Part shown: in pieces, positions 42,614 to 51,344 of the stretch | Numbering within the stretch: position 1 is the first letter of the stretch | How the letters are laid out: each line of letters opens with the position of its first letter | Assembly (NCBI GenBank): GCA_035708205.1 | Contig: DASSSY010000004.1 | Span: 62,001-126,000, forward strand | Source of the DNA: DASSSY01 sp035708205 | GTDB lineage: Bacteria > Bacteroidota > Bacteroidia > Chitinophagales > Chitinophagaceae | Direction of reading: 5' to 3' | Length of the DNA stretch: 64,000 nt | The notes under the pieces: model-generated | Database searches by the model: none | What the model was told of the DNA's origin: nothing | What the model saw: the letters and a program-made list of their open reading frames with translations, nothing else | Translations under genes and position numbers: made by a program

Positions 42614-44002
42614 CTACTTCAGAATCGCCCAGCGAACCTCATAGGCCTCCAATAATTTTATCAACGCCTTTTCCCTTCTTTTAGTTTTGGCATGTAAGGA
42701 TGAAAACAGCCAGCGGCCGCGAATCCGCTTCAGGCGGTCGGCAGGGGTTTTAACAAAAATCCGTTTCAGCCAGGTCCAGGCCACAAGCTGTCGGAAAGTT
42801 GCCGACAAAGGCACGAAATAGACAATGACCTGCGCCCCGGCAATTTCCAGTAATGCTTTCAAATCTTCCGGTTCGGCAAAGGAAGACAGGCATAAAATAC
42901 CTTGCTTGCGGGCAGGGAAATAATCCGTTAATGGCCGGCCCTTTTGCCAGGTAGCATTGCTGATATGATGCCGGATCCGATCTGCGGGACTAAGGGCTTC
43001 GTCTGCTTGAAAAGGCTGGTCGGGCACATACTTTATTGAAATATTCTTTTTTAATAAGGTATCTATAGCCGTCCAGGTACAGTTTTTGTAAAAGTTCAGC
43101 ATTTCCGCCCCGAAGGCGTTATGACTTTGAATCTCCGGTATGCCGCCGGCATAAAAGCTGGCATAAAAATTTATATCAGAAGCGAAGAAATCCCGTTCTT
43201 CCGGCATACGGACCATCAAATCCCGGCTTTTGGCGTATACCTGCCAGACAATGCGCCGGATATCATCACCTCCTTCAAAATCTTTGTAAAGCACATAATC
43301 GCCCGGCATTCTTTGCGATTCTTCCACCCGGATGTTGTCCCGGCGAACCTCCCGCGGCTGCGCCTCTAAGATCCCGGTGGTCCCGGCTTTGGGCGGCTGA
43401 TAAAAATGCCCCTTTTTCGGCAGGAAACAAGAAAAAGAAAACAAATGCAGGAAATCTTCAAAATAAATAAAGCCGCCTTCCAGGTCATATTCTTTAATAT
43501 CCGGTAAGACCAAAGCCTGCTTACCATAAATGGCGTCCCGGAAAAACCACCTCTTTTCCTTTTGATTGCCCAACAGCGGCAGCTTATCCGTCAATCGACC
43601 GTCGTCATAAAGCAAACGGCAGCTGACCGTACCCAGCCAGGGCCGCCACACCGACTTTAAAATGGCCTTAAAGCCCATCCAGCCACGCTTTTCCTGATGA
43701 GAAAATTCAAAATTCATCGTCTCGTCCTGCCGTCGCTTGTGCCACAAAAAGTGAAGATAGCAAACCAAAACCGACAGCAGGCTAAATGCCACCAGCACCA
43801 TCAGGAACCAAAATGCCGTTTTACCCATCAGGATTAAAAGGGGTCCGAACGAAGACGGGGCATCCTTTTTAAACGAAACCCCATCCAGCTGCCGGTAACA
43901 CCAATAGGCCGCCACCGCCAACAGCAATGCATTAAGCGACAGCGGAAAATACTGCCCCATAAAACGAATTTTTTGATGAAACCGCTTCCAGTTCATGTTC
44001 AT
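42614..44002 (-). CDS. DUF58-domain membrane protein
   Basis: 462 aa. Two membrane helices near the N-terminus (FPLSLNALLLAVAAYWCY; FWFLMVLVAFSLLSVLVCYL) are followed by a soluble region with the DUF58 signature RMPGDYVLYKDFEGGDDIRR plus IVWQVYAKSRDLMVRMPEE. DUF58 proteins belong to MoxR/Bat-type systems; batD and batE lie 2 kb away but in another transcript. The ~110-residue C-terminus is basic and may be specific to this lineage. Confidence 0.8.
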   Translation of the reverse strand: MNMNWKRFHQKIRFMGQYFPLSLNALLLAVAAYWCYRQLDGVSFKKDAPSSFGPLLILMGKTAFWFLMVLVAFSLLSVLVCYLHFLWHKRRQDETMNFEFSHQEKRGWMGFKAILKSVWRPWLGTVSCRLLYDDGRLTDKLPLLGNQKEKRWFFRDAIYGKQALVLPDIKEYDLEGGFIYFEDFLHLFSFSCFLPKKGHFYQPPKAGTTGILEAQPREVRRDNIRVEESQRMPGDYVLYKDFEGGDDIRRIVWQVYAKSRDLMVRMPEERDFFASDINFYASFYAGGIPEIQSHNAFGAEMLNFYKNCTWTAIDTLLKKNISIKYVPDQPFQADEALSPADRIRHHISNATWQKGRPLTDYFPARKQGILCLSSFAEPEDLKALLEIAGAQVIVYFVPLSATFRQLVAWTWLKRIFVKTPADRLKRIRGRWLFSSLHAKTKRREKALIKLLEAYEVRWAILK

Positions 44003-44173
44003 GGATATTCCTGAAATTATTGGCTACGCGAATGTAATTGATTTATCGGAAGCAAAAAGCAGGGAGCCTAAAGAAATGACCGATTTCCACCAGACGAAAC
44101 CGAACTGCTGCCACTTTGTGAGGGAAACATAAAAACTAATTTCACCGCGACATGACTTGGCATTGAGTGCGCC

Positions 44174-44181
44174 TACTTTTG
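44174..44181 (+). promoter_or_regulatory. Candidate -7 element for the 186-aa gene
   Basis: TACTTTTG, exact TAnnTTTG, 58 bases before the ATG at 44240. Confidence 0.4.
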
Positions 44182-44239
44182 TATTGCCCCTATAAAACCA
44201 TCATCATGAATTTATGCTATCCCTAAAAAACAAAAGCCC

Positions 44240-44800
44240 ATGAAAACAAAATTTTTCACCAAGGAGGAATTAGATAAAGACCGGGAATACAAGTTTTCGG
44301 AAGAAGACATTCAATTCCCCCGGAAGCTGAATAAAAAATTATGCAAGGAAGAGCAACGGTTCCTTGCCTTGCACGATGAATTGAAACCGCAACTAACGGC
44401 CTTATGCAGCCATCAGGCTATTGACGACTTCAATTACCATATGAAGCCAGCAATCTTTATCAACAACCGTAAGCGCAATGCCCTGCATGATGTTTTTAAT
44501 GGTGACCCGATTTGGGAGGACAAGACCTGGTCGTTATTTACGGATAAAGCGCACCGGGGAATTCTGGAAGACAACTGGAATGAGACCCAAGACAAAACGC
44601 ATCCGTTGGCTGATATCTCCTTTTGCTATACAATGCACTGCGTTGTGTTTCATTCTGCCTTGCTTTGGGAAGATATTTTGTGCATTGACACTATCAGGCT
44701 GGAACTGAAAATTGATTATCAGTTTTTGTATAATGACAAGGAAAAACGACGCTTTCATAAGCTCAATAAGCAAAGGATTGCAGCGGGCAATTTGATCTGA
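44240..44800 (+). CDS. Hypothetical cytoplasmic protein
   Basis: 186 aa, strongly charged, without signal or membrane segment. It contains aromatic/His-rich stretches (NYHMKPAIFINNRKRNALHD, FCYTMHCVVFHSALLWEDIL). The IDTIRLELKIDYQFLYNDKE segment near the end is beta-like. No family is recognised. Codon use looks normal, and it has a plausible promoter element upstream and a strong hairpin 107 bases downstream, which supports a real gene. Confidence 0.65.
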   Translation: MKTKFFTKEELDKDREYKFSEEDIQFPRKLNKKLCKEEQRFLALHDELKPQLTALCSHQAIDDFNYHMKPAIFINNRKRNALHDVFNGDPIWEDKTWSLFTDKAHRGILEDNWNETQDKTHPLADISFCYTMHCVVFHSALLWEDILCIDTIRLELKIDYQFLYNDKEKRRFHKLNKQRIAAGNLI

Positions 44801-44907
44801 AGGATAATTTAATTCAAAACATTATCACATTGTCGCTTATCGCGTTTTCATTGTACCCGTAATCGTGGGGCAGGTCATTTGTATTGTGTCCGCTGCTTCC
44901 GGTAACG

Positions 44908-44940
44908 CCACTGGTCTTAGCGTCGCGCTAAGACCAGTGG
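44908..44940. terminator. Very stable 15-bp hairpin
   Basis: CCACTGGTCTTAGCG (44908-44922), a 3-nt loop, and its exact complement (44926-44940). No T-tract follows on either strand, so termination is only one possibility; it could be a processing or pausing site or a remnant of a mobile element. Confidence 0.5.
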
Positions 44941-44983
44941 AACAAGTTCGGTAAATAAGCGATTTGGGTCGTAGAGAGACCCT

Positions 44984-45298
44984 ATGATCAGTACGAGTTA
45001 CCATTTTTGCTTCGGCATTATCGGGCTAAACGATAAAGAACCGCACAATATTATTTTGTCTTTTGCCCCTTTGCAAGGCAAATACATTAAATCCTTATCG
45101 CTTCACGACACCCAGAAAATACTTATAGATACAGTGAAGAATTACAAATCAGCCTGAAAATCTTCATTACCCATGACTTTATCATGGAGTTACTCTCTTT
45201 CGGCCAAGACCTGCGAGTGTTGCAACCAAAATTCTTTGCCAACACCCTGAAAAATGATCATAAAAGCCTTTGAAATCTACGGGCAACCCGAGATTTAG
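44984..45298 (+). pseudogene. Decayed WYL-domain transcriptional regulator
   Basis: Three successive frames together read as the C-terminal half of a YafY/WYL-type regulator. First SYHFCFGIIGLNDKEP...LSFAPLQGKYIKSLSLHD (to about 45135), then EELQISLKIFITHDFIMELL and LSFGQDLRVLQPKFFANTLK (45136-45270), then KAFEIYGQPEI to a TAG at 45296. The promoter-side DNA-binding domain is missing and at least two frameshifts separate the pieces. The WYL signature region is recognisable by the GKYIKSLSLH stretch. Nothing else is seen in 45299-45563. Confidence 0.72.
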
Positions 45299-45563
45299 AA
45301 ACGCGACCCAGGCAGGCCCGGAACTAATTACAGATATATAAAATTCGGTAATTTGTGAGGATAGCTACTGTCACCAAAGAAACATTATTCATATGGCCGG
45401 TCGCTTTTGGTTTTGAAAACAACGCATGAAAAACGAAATATTACAGTGATATAATTAAATTGTTACAATTAAGCAAAAAATATTAATACGGTATGATTTT
45501 TGGAACTTTCGACAGGAGACAGCGTTTTAAACGTAAATTGATCATAAGTTAAATTGTAAAGTT

Positions 45564-45791
45564 ATGAAGAGGATTATCACGACCACCGTCGGTTTAAGCT
45601 TGTTAATGGGCACGGTTTTCGTTACGAGCTCCTGCAATAAAAAACAAGACTGGAATTGCAAATGTACGGTCAACGGGAATGAAAGCACCTCGGTCATTCA
45701 TGATGAGACCAGAAAAGATGCAAAAGCCGAATGTAATAAATCGGGAAGCGTATTGGGTGTTGATTATGATTGCCACATTGAGCTCTTGTAA
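45564..45791 (+). CDS. Small cysteine-containing lipoprotein
   Basis: 75 aa. MKRIITTTVGLSLLMGTVFV then TSSC, a lipobox with Cys24. The mature ~50 residues contain a WNCKCTVNG motif and two further cysteines (AECNK, YDCHIELL), allowing two disulfides. Short lipoproteins with a WxCxC start are common hypotheticals in Bacteroidota. The function is unknown. It is followed by a good terminator and precedes no co-oriented partner within the transcript. Confidence 0.75.
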   Translation: MKRIITTTVGLSLLMGTVFVTSSCNKKQDWNCKCTVNGNESTSVIHDETRKDAKAECNKSGSVLGVDYDCHIELL

Positions 45792-45821
45792 CAAAAGGGA
45801 ACAATAACAGGCATACATCAA

Positions 45822-45855
45822 GAAACGAAACGACGGTTATGGTCGTTTCGTTTTC
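45822..45855 (+). terminator. Terminator after the small lipoprotein gene
   Basis: GAAACGAAACGAC (45822-45834) pairs with GTCGTTTCGTTTTC (45842-45855) around a 7-nt loop and ends T-rich. Confidence 0.78.
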
Positions 45856-45957
45856 TTTTGGCCCGAGCAGTAAAAACCATATTGCATTTACCACGAACAA
45901 AGAATATGAGCATAAGGCATACCGGTTGTGTTTATTCTGAAATAATGCGCAACTTTA

Positions 45958-45965
45958 TATTTTTG
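45958..45965 (+). promoter_or_regulatory. Candidate -7 element for the GNAT-nitrilase gene
   Basis: TATTTTTG, exact TAnnTTTG, 15 bases before the ATG at 45981. This position argues against the longer reading from 45858. Confidence 0.5.
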
Positions 45966-45980
45966 AAATGCCATTTATAT

Positions 45981-47513
45981 ATGAAAAAAATAAAAACCAT
46001 AGAGTTGGCTTACTTAACCACGAAAGATTATGAAGACTTGAAAACGGCTATGCAACGGTCATACCCGGGCATGAGAGAAGAATACTGGAAAGAAAAAGAG
46101 TTAAAAAAATTAATAAAGGTTTTTCCGGAGGGCCAGGTGGTCATAAAAGTCAACAACAAGATTGCCGGCTGCGCGTTATCCCTGATCGTACCGGAGAATT
46201 TGGCAAGGACAAACCATAATTACCAGGAGATCACGGGAAATGAAACTTTTAGCACGCACGATCCTGATGGAAGCATTCTGTACGGTATTGAAATATTTAT
46301 TAAGCCGGAATTTCGGGATCTGCGGCTTGGAAGACGATTATATGATTATCGTAAAGAGCTCTGCGAAAAGCTGAATTTGAAAAGCATTATGCTTGGCGGG
46401 CGTATGCCGAACTATCATAAATACGCCGAAGAGCTCACACCGAAACAATACATTGAGAAGGTTCGCCACAAGGAAATCTTTGATCCGGTGCTAAGCTTTC
46501 AATTAGCCAATGATTTTCATCCTTCCAGGGTTTTACATCGGTATTTAAGCGCTGATAAGGATTCCAATCAATTTGCCATATTAATGGAGTGGGACAATAT
46601 TTATTATGAAGAAGAACCTGCGCAAGAGCCTATGGCTGCTAAGAAGGTAGTTCGCCTGGGGCTCGTACAATGGCAAATGAGGCCCTATAAAAACATGGAC
46701 GATCTGATGCGCCAAGTTGAATATTTTGTGGACGCCGTGTCTGGTTACCGCTGTGATTTTGCATTGTTCCCCGAATTTTTCAATGCACCTTTAATGGCGC
46801 AGGATAACCACCTTTCAGAAGCCGAAGCCATAAGGAACCTGGCACAATTTACGCCGGTCATACGGGATCGGTTTATGGATCTGGCCATTTCCTACAATAT
46901 CAATATCATTACGGGGAGCATGCCGGTTATCCGGGACGAGAGTCTTTATAATATCGGGTTCTTGTGTAAACGGGACGGGCATTCTGAAGTGTATGAAAAA
47001 CTACACATTACTCCCGATGAAGCGAAAATTTGGGGTTTGCGCGGAGGGAACAAGATCCAGACTTATGATACCGATTGTGGCAAAGTAGGTATTTTGATCT
47101 GTTATGATGCTGAATTCCCTGAATTAGCCCGGCTGCTGGCGGAAGATGGCATGGACATATTATTCATTCCCTTTTTGACCGATACCCAAAACGGCTTTTC
47201 AAGAGTGAAAAACTGTGCGCAGGCAAGGGCCATTGAAAATGAATGCTATGTCGCTATGGCCGGTAGTGTCGGGAACTTGCCGAATGTTCATAATATGGAC
47301 ATCCAATATGCCCAGTCCATGGTCTTGACGCCTTGTGATTTTGCTTTTCCTGCAGATGGGGTTAAGGCGCAGGCAACGCCAAATACCGAAATGATCTTGG
47401 TCGTAGATGTAGATATTGATCTGCTTCGGGAATTGAATAAGTTAGGAACTGTTCGAAATCTGAACGATCGCCGAAATGATCTATTTGAGTTGAGGAAAAA
47501 GAAAATAAAGTAA
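45981..47513 (+). CDS. GNAT acetyltransferase - carbon-nitrogen hydrolase fusion
   Basis: 510 aa from the ATG at 45981. An upstream ATG at 45858 would add 41 residues with no family likeness, partly overlapping the preceding terminator and the promoter element. Residues ~1-190 form a GNAT domain (ILYGIEIFIKPEFRDLRLGR, the acetyl-CoA loop). Residues ~210-490 form a nitrilase-superfamily domain with the Glu-Lys-Cys triad in LFPEFFN, YEKLHITPDE and GILICYDAEFPE. This fusion is a known family of amidohydrolases; the natural substrate is not established. It appears monocistronic. Confidence 0.92.
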   Translation: MKKIKTIELAYLTTKDYEDLKTAMQRSYPGMREEYWKEKELKKLIKVFPEGQVVIKVNNKIAGCALSLIVPENLARTNHNYQEITGNETFSTHDPDGSILYGIEIFIKPEFRDLRLGRRLYDYRKELCEKLNLKSIMLGGRMPNYHKYAEELTPKQYIEKVRHKEIFDPVLSFQLANDFHPSRVLHRYLSADKDSNQFAILMEWDNIYYEEEPAQEPMAAKKVVRLGLVQWQMRPYKNMDDLMRQVEYFVDAVSGYRCDFALFPEFFNAPLMAQDNHLSEAEAIRNLAQFTPVIRDRFMDLAISYNINIITGSMPVIRDESLYNIGFLCKRDGHSEVYEKLHITPDEAKIWGLRGGNKIQTYDTDCGKVGILICYDAEFPELARLLAEDGMDILFIPFLTDTQNGFSRVKNCAQARAIENECYVAMAGSVGNLPNVHNMDIQYAQSMVLTPCDFAFPADGVKAQATPNTEMILVVDVDIDLLRELNKLGTVRNLNDRRNDLFELRKKKIK

Positions 47514-47623
47514 GCAGGTAAAACGTTAATGTGTCGAACACTATATTGTACCGGATGGCTTATTATTGGGCTCTGCCATTTAAATAGGCCATGCGTTCAA
47601 TACACTAACCACCAACGAATTTT

Positions 47624-48130
47624 ATGGATAACCTGATATTTAGAAATGCCCGCAACGCTGATCTGCCACGAATCGTGGAGATATACAATTCGACAATTCC
47701 GTCGGGAATGGTCACTGCCGATACAGAGCCGGTTTCGATCGGCAGCCGGCAAAAATGGTTTGAAGAACACCACCCGGGCCACCGACCGCTTTGGGTGGTC
47801 GAGAACAACGGTCATCACATCATCGGCTGGGTAAGCTTTCAATCTTTTTACGGACGTCCCGCTTATGCCGCCACCGTTGAGATCGGCATTTATTTAGACG
47901 AAAGCCAAAGGGGAAAGGGCATCGGCAAACATATCCTGCAATATTGCATAGACAAGGCGCCGGAGTTAGGCGTTAAAACCTTGCTGGGCTTTATTTTCGC
48001 CCATAACGGGCCCAGTTTGAAGCTATTCCGGCATTTCGGATTTGAAGATTGGGCAACATTGCCCTGTATCGCTTTGATCGACGGCCAAGAACGGGGATTA
48101 AAAATCTTGGGAAAACGCATTGCCCCGTAA
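47624..48130 (+). CDS. GNAT acetyltransferase, phosphinothricin-acetyltransferase type
   Basis: 168 aa. IFRNARNADLPRIVEIYNST opens the fold, EIGIYLDESQRGKGIGKHIL is the acetyl-CoA binding motif A, and FIFAHNGPSLKLFRHFGFED is the typical late strand and helix of the Pat/MnaT group. These enzymes acetylate phosphinothricin-like or methionine-derivative amino groups; a detoxification role is likely but the substrate is unknown. It stands alone, 110 bases after the GNAT-nitrilase gene. Confidence 0.87.
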   Translation: MDNLIFRNARNADLPRIVEIYNSTIPSGMVTADTEPVSIGSRQKWFEEHHPGHRPLWVVENNGHHIIGWVSFQSFYGRPAYAATVEIGIYLDESQRGKGIGKHILQYCIDKAPELGVKTLLGFIFAHNGPSLKLFRHFGFEDWATLPCIALIDGQERGLKILGKRIAP

Positions 48131-48174
48131 GGGAATTGTCAAAGATTGGGAAATCCATGTAGTTTTATTGTGTG

Positions 48175-48221
48175 CGACATGACTTTGCCCGCTGTTCGAT
48201 ATGTTCCGAAGGGTCATGTCG
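48175..48221. repeat. Inverted repeat after the GNAT gene
   Basis: CGACATGAC (48175-48183) and GTCATGTCG (48213-48221) flank 29 bases, with GTGCG/CGCAC just outside. A related GCGACATGACTT stretch lies at about 44148, upstream of the 186-aa gene, hinting at a small dispersed element. It could form a hairpin in the GNAT transcript. Confidence 0.4.
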
Positions 48222-48338
48222 AACGCACAGATAAAGCGGGATTTAAATCCGGCCTGTCAAAACTTCAGAATACGGATAGCGGCTACCATTCCGAAGATCG
48301 ATGACAAAAAAGATTGCGGTCAATCTTCTAAAAAATAT

Positions 48339-49277
48339 TCATTTCACCTTTTTCCAGATCTCGGGAATGCGTTTTACCCAGGCCAGCTCTTTCATCTTTA
48401 CCCGGGCATCCTGAGCAGGCGTTCCAAAATAGGTCTTGCCGGCTTCCAGGCTATCACCGACACCACTTTGCGCCAGTACAACCGCACCTTTGCCCAGGTA
48501 CAGGTCTTTATTAACGCCTACCTGTCCCCAAAGGGTAACTTCATCAGCGATAATGGTTTTGCCCGCAATGGCCACACCTGCTGCAAATAAACAGTTTTCA
48601 CCGATAACCACGCCATGACCGATATGGACATGATTATCCAGCTTTGTGCCCCGGCCAATAACCGTAATGCCACTCACTCCTTTATCGATAGTACAATTGG
48701 CGCCAATCTCCACGTCGCTCTCAATAAGCACATGGCCACAGCTTTCCAACTTATCGTATTGCACGGCCCGCTCTTTCCGGCGTTTGAAATAAAAGGCATC
48801 CGAGCCGATAACCGCACCTGCCTGGATAATAACATTATCGCCAATTTCGGTATGGTCGTAAATAACCACTCCCGGATGAATCAGGCAGTTATTCCCGATC
48901 CGGACATGATTGCCGACAAAGACCCCGGGCTGCAATTGTGTTCTGTCACCAATTTCGGCGCTATCGCTAATCATTTTATCCGCAGGTTCAAAGGGACGGA
49001 AATGTTTCACCAAGCGAACATAAGCGCTAAACGGATCGGTACAGACCAATAAGGTTTTCCCCTCCGGGCATTCTACCTCCTGGTCGATTAAAATATAAGA
49101 CGCTCCGGAAGTCAGCATCTTTTGGTAGTATTTCTGAAAATCGACAAAGGAAATATCTCCCGGCCTGACCTTATGAATTTCATTAATTCCGGACACCCGT
49201 CCATTCTTGTTACCTATAATCCTGGCGCCCACAAAATCGGCGATCCATTGTACCGAAACATTTTCCTGTAAGTTCAT
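48339..49277 (-). CDS. lpxD: LpxD-like UDP-3-O-acylglucosamine N-acyltransferase
   Basis: 312 aa. A short N-terminal domain (VSVQWIADFVGARIIGNKNG) binds the UDP-sugar part, followed by a left-handed beta-helix of hexapeptide repeats (IGDRTQLQPGVFVGNHVRIG, IGDNVIIQAGAVIGSDAF). The catalytic His lies in LDNHVHIGHGVVIGEN. It would add the second acyl chain in lipid A synthesis. It is slightly shorter than E. coli LpxD (341) and is not beside lpxA, lpxC or fabZ, so it may be a second paralogue acting on another sugar. Confidence 0.85.
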   Translation of the reverse strand: MNLQENVSVQWIADFVGARIIGNKNGRVSGINEIHKVRPGDISFVDFQKYYQKMLTSGASYILIDQEVECPEGKTLLVCTDPFSAYVRLVKHFRPFEPADKMISDSAEIGDRTQLQPGVFVGNHVRIGNNCLIHPGVVIYDHTEIGDNVIIQAGAVIGSDAFYFKRRKERAVQYDKLESCGHVLIESDVEIGANCTIDKGVSGITVIGRGTKLDNHVHIGHGVVIGENCLFAAGVAIAGKTIIADEVTLWGQVGVNKDLYLGKGAVVLAQSGVGDSLEAGKTYFGTPAQDARVKMKELAWVKRIPEIWKKVK

Positions 49278-49756
49278 TGCTGCAATTTTTACGGTCTGGC
49301 CCCGTTTACCTGAAAACAGGGCTACCTTTTATTGTCCGCAAAGATAAACCCGCCGGCATTATCAATGAGCAAAAATTAAACCCGGTCCGAATAAGCGGAT
49401 AGAAAAACCTAGTTTTCCACATTTTTTATCGTCACGGTGCATATTTTTTTTGAAAAAAAATATGCTACATAAAAATTAGTTATTAATATTGTGGACAAAG
49501 CAACCTTTCTAACCCATCCTTTAAAAGCTCTTTGTTTATCTTGACAGAGAGCTTTTTGCTTTCCTGCCCTGTAAGCCTTATGGAGTAATGATTCCAGTGA
49601 TCCTTTATTTATCGATCACAAGAAATACCTAACTTAGTTAGGCTAAGATGTGTTGAGGCCACGATCGTATTTTTATGTCATTTCTTTTCCCGGAGGAAAA
49701 ATCTCCACAAAAACCCCTGTTACTGGCAGAGGTTTTCTTGTGGAAGGTTCCTGATT
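49278..49756. other. Intergenic region between lpxD-like and gltX
   Basis: About 480 bases without a supported gene. Holds three hairpins: a 27-base palindrome GCATATTTTTTTT-G-(complement) at 49439-49465; AAAAGCTCT/AGAGCTTTT at 49523-49556; and an imperfect CCACAA...TTGTGG stem at 49704-49743, which is the best candidate terminator for the leftward gltX. The GGAAAACTAGG-type block near 49410 has no clear meaning. No tRNA was found. Confidence 0.5.
49704..49743 (-). terminator. Probable gltX terminator
   Basis: CCACAAAAACCCCTG and CAGAGGTTTTCTTGTGG pair imperfectly, 14 bases past the gltX stop. Confidence 0.55.
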
Positions 49757-51286
49757 TTATTTTAAAGCGGCCAAGGCTTTTTGTACCCGGTAAGTAACCG
49801 CTTCTTTCCCGATAAAGGCGGCAATATCAAATACGCCCGGTCCGAACTTCCCGCCCACCAGCATGACCCTTAAAGGCAACATTACCGCCCCGCCTTTCAG
49901 CCCTTTCGCCGCCATCAGCCCATGCACCGAATGTTCCCATGAAGCAGGATCCGATTCATTGACCGCATCCAACTGCCCTAACCATTCTTCAAAAAACCGG
50001 TATACCTGATTATCCCACTTCTTTTTTATCGCGTCCAGATCAATTTCCCCGGGATGTTTAAATAAAAAAGCACTTTGCGTAACCAGGTCCGGCAATAAAT
50101 GACAACGCTCTTTGATCATGCCGATGCCTTTAGTTAAATCTTCTTCACCGGAATAAATCCCATCTTTTTCAAACCAGGGTTTGGCCAATTGTGCCAATGT
50201 CCGGTCACTGGTTTTTAAGAGATGTTGCTGGTTATACCATTTGGCTTTTTCAAAGTCAAAACGGGCACCGCCTTTATGCACCTTTTCCAAGGAAAATGCA
50301 CTGACCAGCTCGTCTAAGGAAAATATCTCCTGTTCAGTCCCTGCGCTCCAGCCAAGCATAGCCAGCATATTAATGAACGCTTCGGGAAGAAATCCGCGTT
50401 CTTTAAAACCATTGGTTATTTCACCGGTCCGAGGATCTTTCCAGTCCATGGCAAATACCGGGAATCCCGCCTGTTCGCCATCGCGTTTACTCAGCTTTCC
50501 TTTACCGCTAGGCTTCAGAATCAGCGGCAGGTGCACCCATTGCGGCATATTTTTTTTCCAGCCTAAATATTTCCAAAGAAGCACATGAAAAGGCAAGCTG
50601 GGCAACCATTCTTCACCCCGGAAAACATGGCTGATCTTCATGAGATAATCGTCCACAACGGCGGCCAGATGGTAAGTAGGCATACCATCGTTCTTCAATA
50701 ATACCTTATCATCCACAGTCGAGGTATTGTGTTCAATATCGCCGCGAATGATGTCCGTGAAATGCAGTACTTCATTTTCAGGTACTTTCAGTCGAATAAC
50801 ATAAGGCGTGTTTTCAGCGATGAGTCCCTGTGTTTCCTGGGCAGAAAGCGTTAAAGAATTACGCATTTGCTCCCGCAAGCGCTGGTCGTATTTCGGAGAG
50901 GGGTTTTCCTTTGTGGTAAAGCGTTCACGCATGGCGGCCAGTTCCTCCGGTGTATCAAACGCATAATAGGCATAACCTTTATCGATCAGCTCTAAGGCAT
51001 ATTTCAAATAAATTTCCTTGCGGTCACTCTGGCGGTAAGGACCGTACCCGCCCCCGTGCAAAGCGCTTTCGTCCGGTTCAATGCCGCACCATTTCAAACA
51101 ATCAAATATATATTGCTCCGCACCTTCAACATAGCGTGAGCGATCTGTATCCTCAATGCGTAAAATAAATTTCCCACCATTGTGCCGGGCAAACAAATAA
51201 TTGAACAACGCTGTGCGCACGCCGCCCAAATGCAGGCCGCCCGTCGGACTTGGGGCAAATCTTACCCGAATGTTTTCCTGATTCAT
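49757..51286 (-). CDS. gltX: Glutamyl-tRNA synthetase
   Basis: 509 aa class I aminoacyl-tRNA synthetase. The HIGH-type motif is PSPTGGLHLGGVRTALFNYL (His-Leu-Gly-Gly, a known variant), FILRIEDTDRSRYVE binds substrate, HVFRGEEWLPSLPFHVLLW carries the glutamate-site residues, and the KMSKS counterpart is GKLSKRDG. The C-terminal anticodon domain is complete. In organisms without GlnRS such enzymes also charge tRNA-Gln; this window does not show which applies. Monocistronic, with its own flanking terminator. Confidence 0.96.
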   Translation of the reverse strand: MNQENIRVRFAPSPTGGLHLGGVRTALFNYLFARHNGGKFILRIEDTDRSRYVEGAEQYIFDCLKWCGIEPDESALHGGGYGPYRQSDRKEIYLKYALELIDKGYAYYAFDTPEELAAMRERFTTKENPSPKYDQRLREQMRNSLTLSAQETQGLIAENTPYVIRLKVPENEVLHFTDIIRGDIEHNTSTVDDKVLLKNDGMPTYHLAAVVDDYLMKISHVFRGEEWLPSLPFHVLLWKYLGWKKNMPQWVHLPLILKPSGKGKLSKRDGEQAGFPVFAMDWKDPRTGEITNGFKERGFLPEAFINMLAMLGWSAGTEQEIFSLDELVSAFSLEKVHKGGARFDFEKAKWYNQQHLLKTSDRTLAQLAKPWFEKDGIYSGEEDLTKGIGMIKERCHLLPDLVTQSAFLFKHPGEIDLDAIKKKWDNQVYRFFEEWLGQLDAVNESDPASWEHSVHGLMAAKGLKGGAVMLPLRVMLVGGKFGPGVFDIAAFIGKEAVTYRVQKALAALK

Positions 51287-51344
51287 GGCGCAAATTTATA
51301 AAGAAAAGCGGATGATTTCCGCTTTGATATGCCCTGTATTGTCA

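Noticed and set aside
49430..49470. Terminator of gltX at the 27-base A/T palindrome
   Set aside because: It lies nearly 300 bases past the gltX stop, whereas a closer hairpin exists at 49704-49743; its role stays open.
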